NCBI GenBank assembly: GCA_028345575.1
Contig: JAOMDR010000008.1
Coordinates: 1 to 51,261, forward strand
DNA from: Candidatus Nitrosopelagicus sp.
GTDB lineage: Archaea > Thermoproteota > Nitrososphaeria > Nitrososphaerales > Nitrosopumilaceae
Length of the DNA stretch: 51,261 nt
Direction: 5' to 3'
Under the pieces are notes generated by a model. That model made no database searches. It was not told where the DNA came from and saw nothing but the letters and a program-made list of their open reading frames with translations. Positions 7,775 to 15,482 of the stretch are shown here, in pieces. Each line of letters opens with the position of its first letter. The stretch's first letter is position 1. The position numbers and the translations under genes are program-made.

Positions 7775-8785
7775 ATGAGAATAATACTATGTGGATTCGG
7801 AGTAGTGGCACAAAGTTTTTCAGAGCTTTTGGAATCACGCACACATGATCTTTATTCTAAATTTGGATTAAAACCAAGAATTGTTGGTGTTTTTGATAGT
7901 AAAGGATGTGCATATGATGAAACAGGATTGGATTTAAAAAAATTAAATAAAATCAAAAAACAATCAGGTACGGTTAGAGGGTATGATAAATCAATACGAC
8001 AAATTCCAGGTAAAGATATTATTGAAAATATAGATGCAGATGTTTTAATTGAAACTACAGCAAGTAACTACAAAGATGCAGAACCTGGAATGAGTCATAT
8101 AATTTCTGCAATGAAAAGAAAAATGCACGTCATATCAGTAAACAAAGGACCGTTAGCACTTGCATTTCCATCATTGATGGAATTAGCAACATACAATCAA
8201 GTTATGTTGAGATTTAGTGGTACAGTTGGGGGCGGAACACCAATTTTAGATTATGCAAAAAATAGCTTGAGAGGAGAAAGAATATTATCTTTTCAAGGAA
8301 TTCTTAATGGTACAACAAATTACATACTAACAAACATGGCAGAAGGAATGTCATTTGATGATGCACTAAAAGATGCAAAATCAAAAGGATATGTTGAAGC
8401 TGATGAATCACTTGATCTGGACGGACTAGATGCAGCAGCTAAACTTGTCATTCTAGCAAATTGGATAATGGGCATGAAAGTTACAATGCCAGACATAATC
8501 AAAAAAGGAATTCGTAAAGTTAATACAAATGATATCAAAAATGCACAAAAAAATGGTTCCGCGGTGAAATTAATTGCATCTTGTGGAAAAGAACTAACAG
8601 TATCACCTGTAGAAATAAAAATTAATGACCCATTATGTGTAAATGGAACATTAAATGCAATATCATTCACATCCGAACATTCAGGTACTCAAACAATAAT
8701 TGGAAGAGGTGCAGGGGGAATAGAAACTGCAAGTGCAATATTGCGTGATTTAATTGACATTAGAAAAGAGATTACTAAATCTTGA
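7775..8785 (+). CDS. hom: Homoserine dehydrogenase
   Basis: Reduces aspartate semialdehyde to homoserine for threonine and methionine synthesis. The 336 residues contain an N-terminal Rossmann domain (ILCGFGVVAQSF), the NKGPLA motif, then the catalytic domain with GGGTPIL, GILNGTTNYIL and the EADESLDLDGLDAAAKLVILA signature. There is no C-terminal ACT domain, so feedback control by threonine through ACT is not expected. It follows msrB and overlaps the next gene at TTGA. Confidence 0.93.
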   Translation: MRIILCGFGVVAQSFSELLESRTHDLYSKFGLKPRIVGVFDSKGCAYDETGLDLKKLNKIKKQSGTVRGYDKSIRQIPGKDIIENIDADVLIETTASNYKDAEPGMSHIISAMKRKMHVISVNKGPLALAFPSLMELATYNQVMLRFSGTVGGGTPILDYAKNSLRGERILSFQGILNGTTNYILTNMAEGMSFDDALKDAKSKGYVEADESLDLDGLDAAAKLVILANWIMGMKVTMPDIIKKGIRKVNTNDIKNAQKNGSAVKLIASCGKELTVSPVEIKINDPLCVNGTLNAISFTSEHSGTQTIIGRGAGGIETASAILRDLIDIRKEITKS

Positions 8786-9252
8786 AGACTAATCTAATTT
8801 CAAAGAGTGAAACAACACAGTTACTGAAAATTGTTTCAGAAAAATGGAAAATAGACATACCTAAAGTAAAAAATCTGAAAGTCTATGAAATCGATAATGA
8901 AACACAGTTAATCACAGGCAGTGAAATAAAAATTTTAAAAATTAAAGATGAACATCTGCCATTCCTTAGTGAAATTTCAACATTAAAGAAATTCCCATAT
9001 GTTCAAGTGGACATGGGAGCAGTGAGATTCATGTGTAAAGGTGCAAATCTCATGAGACCAGGAATCAAAAAATTCTCAGAATTTTCAAAAAACGATATTG
9101 TATGTATTGTAGAAGAATCACAAAATAAATTTCTAGCAGTAGGAAAATCGGAAGTGGATAGTGTAGAACTGGAAAATATGGATAAAGGAGAAGTTTTGAA
9201 GAATTTACATTATATTTCAGACAAAGCGTGGGAAATTTCTAAAACACTTTAG
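8782..9252 (+). CDS. PUA-domain RNA-binding protein
   Basis: The 156 residues end in a PUA domain: YVQVDMGAVRFMCKGANLMRPGI, then the strand-rich FSKNDIVCIVEE and FLAVGKS. This is the archaeal MCT-1-like arrangement, an N-terminal pre-PUA part followed by PUA. The eukaryotic relatives act in translation re-initiation; an RNA or ribosome role is inferred here. The start is TTG, overlapping the hom stop as TTGA, which implies translational coupling. The gene ends one base before the convergent proteasome gene. Confidence 0.8.
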   Translation: MKTNLISKSETTQLLKIVSEKWKIDIPKVKNLKVYEIDNETQLITGSEIKILKIKDEHLPFLSEISTLKKFPYVQVDMGAVRFMCKGANLMRPGIKKFSEFSKNDIVCIVEESQNKFLAVGKSEVDSVELENMDKGEVLKNLHYISDKAWEISKTL

Positions 9253-9253
9253 A

Positions 9254-9847
9254 TTATTTGACATCTTCGGTGAATTCGTTGATTCCATCTTTGTTAACAA
9301 CTAAGACATCAATTCCATCACCACTAAATGAGTCTCTCATAGTTGCAGAACGAACTGCTTTTACAGCTAAATCAACAGCATCTTTTTCAGTCATGTTTTC
9401 TTTGAATTGAGGATCCAATACACCTAATGCCATTTCAGCACCAGTTCCAACTGCGGCATATTCATCAGGTAAAACAGAACCAAGAGGATCTAGAGTATAG
9501 ATTACAGGTTTGTCAGTCATACCACCAACAATTACTTGAGTCAATAATGGAAAGTATCTTCGTTCATACATCATATTAGACATCATCTTTGCAATTGTAT
9601 TTGGTGGTACATCACGTTTCAAATCCATTTTTCTAATTTTTGCTAATGCAGAAATTTGTAATGATAATAATTGCATGTCAGCTACCAGACCGGCACAAGT
9701 TGCACCAACTTTAGGAGTTATTGGGAAAGTTTTCTTTGTAGATTTACTAACTAGAAAATTACCATACGCAATTCTTTTTTCACTTGCGAAGACCACACCT
9801 TGATCAAATGTAATACCTACAGCGGTTGCACCTGGCATGTAACTCAT
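9254..9847 (-). CDS. psmB: Proteasome beta subunit without the catalytic Thr1
   Basis: 20S proteasome beta subunits form the inner rings of the core particle. This 197-residue protein has the whole fold: AVGITFDQGVVFASEKR near the start, AGLVADMQLL, VIVGGMTDKP, AAVGTGAEMALGVLD and MRDSFSGDGIDVLVV. The usual mature N-terminus is TTTVG. Here the same place reads ATAVG after MSYMPG, so the nucleophile Thr1 is alanine. Glu17, Lys33 and the RDSxSG motif remain. It is probably a structural or regulatory beta subunit paired with an active one elsewhere, as in archaea with two or three beta genes. TTTTATTG 26 bases upstream fits leaderless transcription. Confidence 0.92.
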   Translation of the reverse strand: MSYMPGATAVGITFDQGVVFASEKRIAYGNFLVSKSTKKTFPITPKVGATCAGLVADMQLLSLQISALAKIRKMDLKRDVPPNTIAKMMSNMMYERRYFPLLTQVIVGGMTDKPVIYTLDPLGSVLPDEYAAVGTGAEMALGVLDPQFKENMTEKDAVDLAVKAVRSATMRDSFSGDGIDVLVVNKDGINEFTEDVK

Positions 9848-9896
9848 GATAACACTCTGAAAATAGACAATAAAAGCATTAGTAAAAATTTGTGAA

Positions 9897-9913
9897 TACC
9901 CAAAGTTAGGGTA
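9897..9913. repeat. Small inverted repeat upstream of psmB
   Basis: TACCC and GGGTA flank AAAGTTA, a perfect five-base inverted repeat about 50-66 bases upstream of the psmB start. It could be an operator or part of the trailing end of the H1-like transcript. Confidence 0.35.
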
Positions 9914-9919
9914 GTATCT

Positions 9920-9967
9920 AAAAAACGGTAGATCGTCAATTGCCGAGAACGCATCAGCGTGTTACCG
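9920..9967 (-). terminator. Structured 3' end with T6 after the H1-like gene
   Basis: On the minus strand CGGTA (9963-9967) pairs with TACCG (9926-9930), enclosing an inner ACGC-TGAT-GCGT hairpin, and six T follow immediately (9920-9925). The segment is much richer in G+C than usual for a gap here. It looks like a stem-loop terminator or a stable 3' UTR; a small RNA cannot be excluded. Confidence 0.4.
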
Positions 9968-9999
9968 CGGTCACGTTACTGACAGGATTTTCGATCAGT

Positions 10000-10404
10000 T
10001 TAACGACGACGTCGTTTTGGAGCTGCTTTTCGCTTTGCTGCTTTACGTTTTGGAGCTGCATTACGTTTTGCTGCTTTACGTTTTGCTGGTGCCTTACGTT
10101 TTGCTGCTTTACGTTTTGGGGCTGCCTTACGTTTTGCTGCTTTACGTTTTGGGGCTGCCTTACGTTTTGCACCACCTTTTCTCTTTGCTGGTGCCTTACG
10201 TTTTGCTGCTTTACGTTTTGGAGCTGCTTTACGTTTTGGGGCTGCCTTACGTTTAGCGCCGCCTTTTGCTGCGCTTCTCTTACGTTTACGTGCTGCAGAA
10301 GCTTTCTTCTTAGCTGCTGCTGCAGTTGCGGCTGCTGCTCTTCTTTTGCGAGTGCGTGCTGCTTTTTTAGCTGCTGCGCTTCTCTTAGCTTTAGACATAG
10401 CCAT
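10000..10404 (-). CDS. Lys/Arg/Ala-rich histone-H1-tail-like protein
   Basis: The 134 residues are almost only K, R, A and P, in tandem AKRKAAPKRKAA-type units (about residues 50-130). The N-terminus (MAMSKAKRSAAAKKAARTRK) and an Ala-rich segment come first. Composition and unit structure resemble the disordered tail of eukaryotic linker histone H1 and bacterial Hc1/AlgP-type proteins, which coat DNA. A DNA- or RNA-compacting role is inference. The coding DNA is itself a tandem repeat, so copy number may vary between strains. A strong TATA-like TATACTATA (10431-10439) precedes it with a very short leader. Apparent long reading frames on the opposite strand here are only by-products of the repeat. 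Confidence 0.85.
   Translation of the reverse strand: MAMSKAKRSAAAKKAARTRKRRAAAATAAAAKKKASAARKRKRSAAKGGAKRKAAPKRKAAPKRKAAKRKAPAKRKGGAKRKAAPKRKAAKRKAAPKRKAAKRKAPAKRKAAKRNAAPKRKAAKRKAAPKRRRR
10045..10255. repeat. Tandem repeat inside the H1-like gene
   Basis: Units of the type TTTGCTGCTTTACGTTTTGG, with short GGAGCTGC or GGGGCTGCC linkers, recur many times on the plus strand. They encode the AKRKAAPKRKAA pattern on the minus strand. Unit boundaries are approximate. Confidence 0.75.
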
Positions 10405-10430
10405 AACATTCTGCCAGATCTTTTCAGTGT

Positions 10431-10439
10431 TATACTATA
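10431..10439 (-). promoter_or_regulatory. TATA box of the H1-like gene
   Basis: TATAGTATA on the minus strand, about 31 bases before the ATG at 10404. The best A/T-rich box in this gap; it implies a leader of only a few bases. Confidence 0.5.
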
Positions 10440-10493
10440 CAAGTTACTTGTTTTCACACACATTGTGTAATTTATTCAAGTAGATTTTGTTAA

Positions 10494-11855
10494 TTATGAT
10501 CGTGAAAAATTTTTCAAGAGTAAACAAATGTTTTTAGTTGTTTTGTGTAACAGATCGATTTTTGCAAATTCATTAGGCGAATGCATTCTACAAAAGATGT
10601 ATGATGCACCGACAGAAATACACGGTACAGACAAAATATTTGTAAATGCATGCATTGGTCCAGTTCCTGCGTTAGAAATGTTCAAAACGTAGTCACCAAA
10701 AATTTTTTTTGTACTTTCACAAACAGTGTTGACAATTTTTTCATTAGGATTTGTTCTTGCAGCTGCTTCGGCATTCAAAACATTGATCGATATATCACTA
10801 AAACCGTTAACACGTAGATGTCTATGTAATAATTTTATTAATTTTTTTGGATCCATGTTTGGGACTAATCTAAAGTCAATTTTCACTTTTGCACTTCCTG
10901 GAAGAACTGTCTTTGCACCATCACCAGTATAACCAGATTCTATACCGGCAATGTTACAGGTAACACCAGACACAAGAGCTTTCTTTGCATCAAGAGCATT
11001 TTTGTTACCAACAAAACTTTTTACCCCATATTCTTTTTTGAATCCATCTGCATCAAATGGTTCTTTTTTTATCAATTTGATATCATTTTTTGATAGGGGT
11101 TTGATATCATCATACCAGCCTTTGATCAGTATTTTCCCGTTTTCATTACGCATCGTATTCAATGCTTGAACAAGTCGCCATGCAGGATTTTTGATTATTA
11201 CTGCAAAACTAGAATGAACATCTCTTACAGATTCGTTTGCAGTTAGTTCTACATAGAGTAAACCTTTCATTCCAAGTCCTATGATTGGCCTATTTTTCTG
11301 ATCAACATAGCCAAACTCCCATACAACACCATCACATGAAAATTTCTTTTTGTATTTTTTTAAATAACGTTCAATATTTTCACTTCCATTTTCTTCTTCA
11401 CCTTCAATTACAAATTTTATATTACATGGAACATCACCATATGTTTTCAAATACGATTCAACAGCTTTGATTCTAGTGATTAATTCGCCTTTGTCATCTG
11501 ATGCACCACGACCAAAAATTTTATTTCCAATTATTTTAGCACTAAAAGGGGGATCATCCCACAATTCTAGTGGTTCTATAGGCTGTACATCATAATGATT
11601 GTAAAATAATAAAGTGGTATTAGGATTATTTTTTGATTTTACCTCTCCGTATACAAGAGGTGCAGCTTTTTTTCCTAATCTTAAAATTTCAGATTTTATA
11701 CCAGATTTTTTTAAGATTTTAGATACAAGAACACTACATTCTTCAATTCCTTCATTTTTTGCAGAAACACTTGGTTGGTGAATTAGTGTTTGGAGATCTT
11801 TTATGAGAGAACCTTTGTTTTGGTCTATGAATTTTAACGCTTTTTCACAGTTCAT
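10494..11855 (-). CDS. M20-family metallopeptidase
   Basis: A dinuclear zinc hydrolase of the M20 dipeptidase/carnosinase type, 453 residues, full length. Metal ligands are visible in order: H87 in YNHYDVQP with D89 beside it, D120 in GRGASDDKG, and the E152-E154 cluster in EGEEENGS (general base and ligand). A dimerisation domain follows (about residues 200-320), and the ligand-bearing end includes RMHSPNEF. The substrate, probably small peptides or N-acyl amino acids, cannot be read from sequence. Its ATG is three bases after the nnrD stop, last in the queE-trmI-nnrD set. Confidence 0.88.
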   Translation of the reverse strand: MNCEKALKFIDQNKGSLIKDLQTLIHQPSVSAKNEGIEECSVLVSKILKKSGIKSEILRLGKKAAPLVYGEVKSKNNPNTTLLFYNHYDVQPIEPLELWDDPPFSAKIIGNKIFGRGASDDKGELITRIKAVESYLKTYGDVPCNIKFVIEGEEENGSENIERYLKKYKKKFSCDGVVWEFGYVDQKNRPIIGLGMKGLLYVELTANESVRDVHSSFAVIIKNPAWRLVQALNTMRNENGKILIKGWYDDIKPLSKNDIKLIKKEPFDADGFKKEYGVKSFVGNKNALDAKKALVSGVTCNIAGIESGYTGDGAKTVLPGSAKVKIDFRLVPNMDPKKLIKLLHRHLRVNGFSDISINVLNAEAAARTNPNEKIVNTVCESTKKIFGDYVLNISNAGTGPMHAFTNILSVPCISVGASYIFCRMHSPNEFAKIDLLHKTTKNICLLLKNFSRS

Positions 11856-11858
11856 TTT

Positions 11859-12716
11859 TTAATCATTAAATGAGTTTAGTACTCTAGGTAATGTAGAGAT
11901 AAGATCACTTGCAAGAATGTGATTACCAAATTCTTTCTGCAGTATTACACCTGCAGCACCATTAACAAAAGTTGCAGCACTTGTAGATTCAATCATATTT
12001 TTATTTCTAGATAAAAATCCAGCAGTTAGTCCAGATAAGATATCACCCGTACCACCGACAGTCATACACGGAGTTGATGTAGGATTTGTGTAAGTAACAT
12101 CACCGTTTGTAATTATGTCTTCTTGTCCTTTTAACAATATTGTAATTGAATGTTTTTTTGCAAACTTTTCACATAATGAAATTCTAGAATTAATTTCGTT
12201 TTCAACAGGCTCACCAAAAATTCGTTTGAATTCACCGGAGTGAGGAGTGACAACAACATTTTGACCTTCAATAATCGGAAGTATTTCTTGTACTAGAGAA
12301 TTTGCATCTAATGAAACACGTACATTTCTATCTAGTAGTGATTTCACAAGTAATTTTATTGCCTCAATATCTTGTATTGCAAGTCCCATTCCAATAGCGG
12401 TTGAATCAATATCAACAGGAACTTGTCCTAGCATTTTGTTAACAGTTCCACGTGTAAGTTTGGAATCAGCCATAGGAATAACTATCAAATCAGGTGAAAT
12501 TGAACGTGTGGAAAATGCATTAATTTTTGGGACACATGTGTATACAAGATCACTTCCAGAACGTAATGCCGCAAGTGATGAAAGTGCAGGAGCGCCGTGA
12601 TAGATGTAGCTTCCTCCAACTATCAAGACTTTACCATTATCGCCTTTTCGAGAATTATTTTCACGAGAAGGGATAAATTTTTCCACAATTTCTTTTGATA
12701 ATTTAGTTGGAGTCAA
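11859..12716 (-). CDS. nnrD: NAD(P)H-hydrate dehydratase
   Basis: Repairs hydrated NADH/NADPH back to the active cofactor using ADP or ATP. The 285 residues form a single ribokinase-like YjeF C-terminal domain: GKVLIVGGSYIYHGAPALSS at the start, VVTPHSGEFKRIFG in the middle, and the nucleotide site TVGGTGDILSGLTAGFLS. The epimerase domain (YjeF_N) often fused in bacteria is absent here. The gene lies five bases after trmI and three before the peptidase on the same strand. Confidence 0.9.
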   Translation of the reverse strand: MTPTKLSKEIVEKFIPSRENNSRKGDNGKVLIVGGSYIYHGAPALSSLAALRSGSDLVYTCVPKINAFSTRSISPDLIVIPMADSKLTRGTVNKMLGQVPVDIDSTAIGMGLAIQDIEAIKLLVKSLLDRNVRVSLDANSLVQEILPIIEGQNVVVTPHSGEFKRIFGEPVENEINSRISLCEKFAKKHSITILLKGQEDIITNGDVTYTNPTSTPCMTVGGTGDILSGLTAGFLSRNKNMIESTSAATFVNGAAGVILQKEFGNHILASDLISTLPRVLNSFND

Positions 12717-12721
12717 TTAAT

Positions 12722-13522
12722 TCACTTTTTCTTTATTCTTTTCTTATTAAAGTGGACTTTTCTCGCTATTGCAAGATATGTGGTGTGACCAATTCCTTGG
12801 TATGAATGTCTAGTTTTTCCTTCTCGAGCTTCAATACGACGAAGAATATGTTCAGTACATTCTATGTCAGTGAACTCATTTTCTACAAAAGCCACAGATA
12901 ATTTTTCAAGTTGATTCATTGTAGGGCAAATTGCAACAACACTTCCGCTACTTTTGAGCATTTTTCTAACTTGTGGTAATACTTCCCAAGGATCACCAAG
13001 ATCAATTATTGCTAAATCCATATCTTTTAGAGGCATTTTTTTAGATTTTTTTAGATTCATTTCATGCATGGTGACATATTTTGACATTCCAGCTTTTTTG
13101 ATATTCTTTTCTGCAATTTCCATGAATTTTGGTTCAACATCAAATGTGTAAACATGTCCACGAGGATTTACAATACTAGCAAGAAAAGTAGTCAATGAAC
13201 CGCTTCCAGTTCCTATTTCAACTATTTTTTGACCAGATTGCACACCCATTCGTGCCGCAATGTAACCAAAGTCTTTTGGATAAACAATTTGAGTACTATG
13301 CTGCATTTTCATTACATGATCATGAATTGTAGGCTTTAACAGATAGACGTATTTGTCCTTGTTTGTTACTAATCTACTTCCAAACTCTTTTCCTATTGCA
13401 TCAGAATGTTTGATGACTCCAATGTGTGAATGAAACTGTTCTTTTTTAGAAATTTTTAGTAACCATTTTTTTGAATCGTTGTAAAAAAACATAACAAGAT
13501 CTCCTGTTTTTATTTTTGCCAT
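12722..13522 (-). CDS. trmI: tRNA (adenine-N1)-methyltransferase TrmI
   Basis: Uses S-adenosylmethionine to methylate N1 of adenine at positions 57/58 of the tRNA T loop. The N-terminal small beta domain (KIKTGDLVMFFYNDSKKWLL) precedes the SAM-binding core VEIGTGSGSLTTFLASIV. DVEPKFMEIAEKNI and the catalytic-strand MDLAIIDLGDPW follow. I preferred the ATG at 13522 (MAKIKTG) over a TTG two codons upstream. It follows queE by about 30 bases on the same strand, so two tRNA-modification enzymes lie together. Confidence 0.9.
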   Translation of the reverse strand: MAKIKTGDLVMFFYNDSKKWLLKISKKEQFHSHIGVIKHSDAIGKEFGSRLVTNKDKYVYLLKPTIHDHVMKMQHSTQIVYPKDFGYIAARMGVQSGQKIVEIGTGSGSLTTFLASIVNPRGHVYTFDVEPKFMEIAEKNIKKAGMSKYVTMHEMNLKKSKKMPLKDMDLAIIDLGDPWEVLPQVRKMLKSSGSVVAICPTMNQLEKLSVAFVENEFTDIECTEHILRRIEAREGKTRHSYQGIGHTTYLAIARKVHFNKKRIKKK

Positions 13523-13552
13523 GTTCAAAATCCTAATTTTCTCGGGTTATAA

Positions 13553-14233
13553 TCATTTTCCACGTTGTGAACCCCACATTGCAACATGTAGTCTTGGGGA
13601 AAACGCAAAATTGTGAGATTTGGCTAATTTCGAAATTGATTTTTCACGCATGCTGATTTCTTCTTTTGTTGAAGCCTGAGTCATCAATTGTACTCTTTTT
13701 TCAGGGATTTTGTACTTTGTGACAAATTTTTTGATTTCAGGTATGTCAGTTTCGTCCTCTACAACATATTTGAAAAAAGCATTTTCCTGATTTGCAAAAA
13801 AGTAATAGCATTCATTATTTTCACAAAGTTCTAATGAATTCCCAGAGTTTTTAGTTTTTGGAGATACATTCCATTGATCAATTAGATCAGTTAGCATTTT
13901 GTTTGGTAAAATGGTACAATTAGTTTCAACCTCAACATAGAAATCAGGTTTTAGAAAAGATAGTAGATCAGCCAAATCATCTTGTTGTAGTAATGGTTCA
14001 CCACCAGTAATTACAAGATGTTTTATTTCAAGTTCTGTGATAGCGTCTTTAACTTCATCAATTGTCATTTCTTTAACCTCTTTACTAAAATCATAATTTT
14101 TCCAATCCCAAGTGTATTTTGTATCGCACCAAGTACATTTGAGATTACACTGAGCAGTTCTTAGAAAAATTGCAGGCTTACCAAAATTTGGACCCTCCCC
14201 TTGAATTGATTTAAAAATTTCATTTACCTGCAT
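13553..14233 (-). CDS. queE: 7-carboxy-7-deazaguanine synthase
   Basis: A radical-SAM enzyme that makes the deazapurine ring on the route to archaeosine in tRNA. The cluster motif C29-x3-C33-x2-C36 lies in AQCNLKCTWCDTKY, the start MQVNEIFKSIQGEGPNFG is the family hallmark, and VITGGEPLLQQ is the SAM-binding glycine motif. The 226 residues are the normal length. It opens the minus-strand set queE-trmI-nnrD-M20. Its ATG at 14233 stands 25-26 bases from a symmetric TATA box that also serves the divergent gene at 14285. Confidence 0.93.
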   Translation of the reverse strand: MQVNEIFKSIQGEGPNFGKPAIFLRTAQCNLKCTWCDTKYTWDWKNYDFSKEVKEMTIDEVKDAITELEIKHLVITGGEPLLQQDDLADLLSFLKPDFYVEVETNCTILPNKMLTDLIDQWNVSPKTKNSGNSLELCENNECYYFFANQENAFFKYVVEDETDIPEIKKFVTKYKIPEKRVQLMTQASTKEEISMREKSISKLAKSHNFAFSPRLHVAMWGSQRGK

Positions 14234-14254
14234 GGTAGTTATTATTTCATATAC

Positions 14255-14262
14255 CTTATATC
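14255..14262. promoter_or_regulatory. Shared bidirectional TATA box
   Basis: CTTATATC reads TTATAT on the plus strand and ATATAA on the minus strand. Its centre is about 26 bases from the queE ATG on one side and from the ATG at 14285 on the other. One box could serve both leaderless genes. Confidence 0.55.
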
Positions 14263-14284
14263 CTAAACTCCCAATTTAGTGAGT

Positions 14285-14653
14285 ATGATAAGAGAGTTAA
14301 TCATTACTTTTGATTATCATAGTGGAAAAACTGTCAAAAAATTAAGAAAACTTGAATTAGAAAAAAAAGAGACTACGGATAAAGAAAAAATACAACAGCT
14401 GAAAGATGAAATTCAAATTTTGCAGCAAGATTATGAATCAAAATTAAAGCCAGTTGTATTGGAAATTGCATTCAATATTGAATCGCAAATGCAAAAGATG
14501 TCAGAGGATGAGATTTTTGAGAAGTTTCAAATTAAGAATGTAGATTCATCAATTATAGGAGACTGTGTATATCATATTTGTCAAAAATTAGAAAGACAGC
14601 CGTCACATAAGGTAATTTTAGAAATGATGCCAGAGAAATTTCGAACAAATTAA
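14285..14653 (+). CDS. Coiled-coil hypothetical protein, 122 residues
   Basis: MIRELIITFDYHSGKTVKKL opens a beta strand, then a charged coiled coil (EKKETTDKEKIQQLKDEIQI) and a helical C-terminus ending in EMMPEKFRTN. Three cysteine/histidine positions are scattered, with no zinc motif. I do not recognise the family. A GTG six bases upstream is in frame, but the ATG at 14285 fits the TATA distance. The stop TAA interlocks with the stop of the next, opposite gene in TTAA. Confidence 0.7.
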   Translation: MIRELIITFDYHSGKTVKKLRKLELEKKETTDKEKIQQLKDEIQILQQDYESKLKPVVLEIAFNIESQMQKMSEDEIFEKFQIKNVDSSIIGDCVYHICQKLERQPSHKVILEMMPEKFRTN

Positions 14654-14931
14654 TCTTCAGGACTATAGCTTACGATTTTTTTCCAACCTTCAGTATCAGT
14701 ACATTGTTCATTAGTCATTCGTGAAAATAACAAATCATTCATTTTTGCAAATTTTTTGGTATCAAAATTAGATTCTTCCATATTTTCAATCATCTGATTT
14801 GCAAGACTCATGCATGCTTGTTCATGTAGATTTATCGAATTAGAAGGAAACAACATGTTTGTTATTGCAACAAGTGTGATAATTGAAATTCCAGTTATTA
14901 GTCCAATTTTTACTATCTTATTTAGATCCAT
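14650..14931 (-). CDS. Small membrane-anchored hypothetical protein
   Basis: The 93 residues start with MDLNKIVKIGLITGISIITL, followed by VAITNMLF, one hydrophobic helix (about residues 6-28) that is a signal anchor. The rest is a soluble part outside the membrane with two cysteines (EQACMSLANQ and NEQCTDTEGW) that could form a disulfide. Family not recognised. Convergent with the coiled-coil gene, sharing four bases of stop codon. Confidence 0.65.
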   Translation of the reverse strand: MDLNKIVKIGLITGISIITLVAITNMLFPSNSINLHEQACMSLANQMIENMEESNFDTKKFAKMNDLLFSRMTNEQCTDTEGWKKIVSYSPED

Positions 14932-15027
14932 TATTTCATTTTATAATGAAGATAAAATAAACAATATCATCATCCCCCTAAGGAAAAAAAGGAAAATCAT
15001 TTTAAGATCTAAGAACTATACTGTACG

Positions 15028-15222
15028 ATGAAACTTTTTGCCAAAACAGAAGAAAGTAGTACAAAATGTAAGAAATGCGGATCAGATTTGCATGATGCAG
15101 AGAGATTGAAAAGACATGAGAAAATTGCACATGGAAGAAGAATAGATGTCAAATGCCGCAATTGTGGAGAAGAATTCAGAGACCCAGAAGACTTGAGAAA
15201 ACACAGAAAAAAATGTAAATAA
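15028..15222 (+). CDS. Two C2H2 zinc-finger mini-protein
   Basis: The 64 residues hold two fingers. The first is CKKCGSDLHDAERLKRHEKIAH. The second is CRNCGEEFRDPEDLRKHRKKC, whose last ligand is cysteine (C2HC). The N-terminus MKLFAKTEESS resembles that of other small zinc proteins in this window. Such thaumarchaeal proteins probably bind nucleic acid or protein partners; the target is unknown. An adjacent gene on the other strand ends in the very next base. Confidence 0.85.
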   Translation: MKLFAKTEESSTKCKKCGSDLHDAERLKRHEKIAHGRRIDVKCRNCGEEFRDPEDLRKHRKKCK

Positions 15223-15399
15223 TTAGATGTGTGAATCCAAAGTTTCTTTGGGAATTAGTTTTACACGTCTTCGTCTAATTAGAACATAGTATTGTATAAT
15301 TTCAGTAATCTGTTCTTCAACAGTATTTTCATGTTCATTGCTTTCAAGTAAGAAATCGAAATAATCTTTTTCGTTTAGTTTTACAGTTATTTTTCTCAA
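15223..15399 (-). CDS. Small basic protein, 58 residues, possible DNA binder
   Basis: The minus strand from a TTG (15397-15399) reads MRKITVKLNEKDYFDFLLES and ends KLIPKETLDSHI. A short beta strand (KITVKL) followed by a helix and then a run of four arginines (IRRRRVKL) recalls ribbon-helix-helix proteins, but I cannot confirm it. No ATG start exists in the frame; an ATT lies upstream. The stop abuts the stop of the convergent zinc-finger gene. The frame is open with thaumarchaeal-type codon use over the whole length. Confidence 0.5.
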   Translation of the reverse strand: MRKITVKLNEKDYFDFLLESNEHENTVEEQITEIIQYYVLIRRRRVKLIPKETLDSHI

Positions 15400-15482
15400 A
15401 ATTATAATAGGAGATTGATGAATATTACAGATTCAGTATGCGATTCATTGATTAGTAGTCAATCGCAATTACAAATGAAAAG

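Noticed and set aside
9940-10470. Long Cys/Phe/Leu-rich and Gln/Val-rich reading frames opposite to and out of frame with the H1-like gene
   Set aside because: They follow only from the tandem repeat encoding the K/R/A protein; composition is unnatural and the basic frame has the promoter and a proper start.
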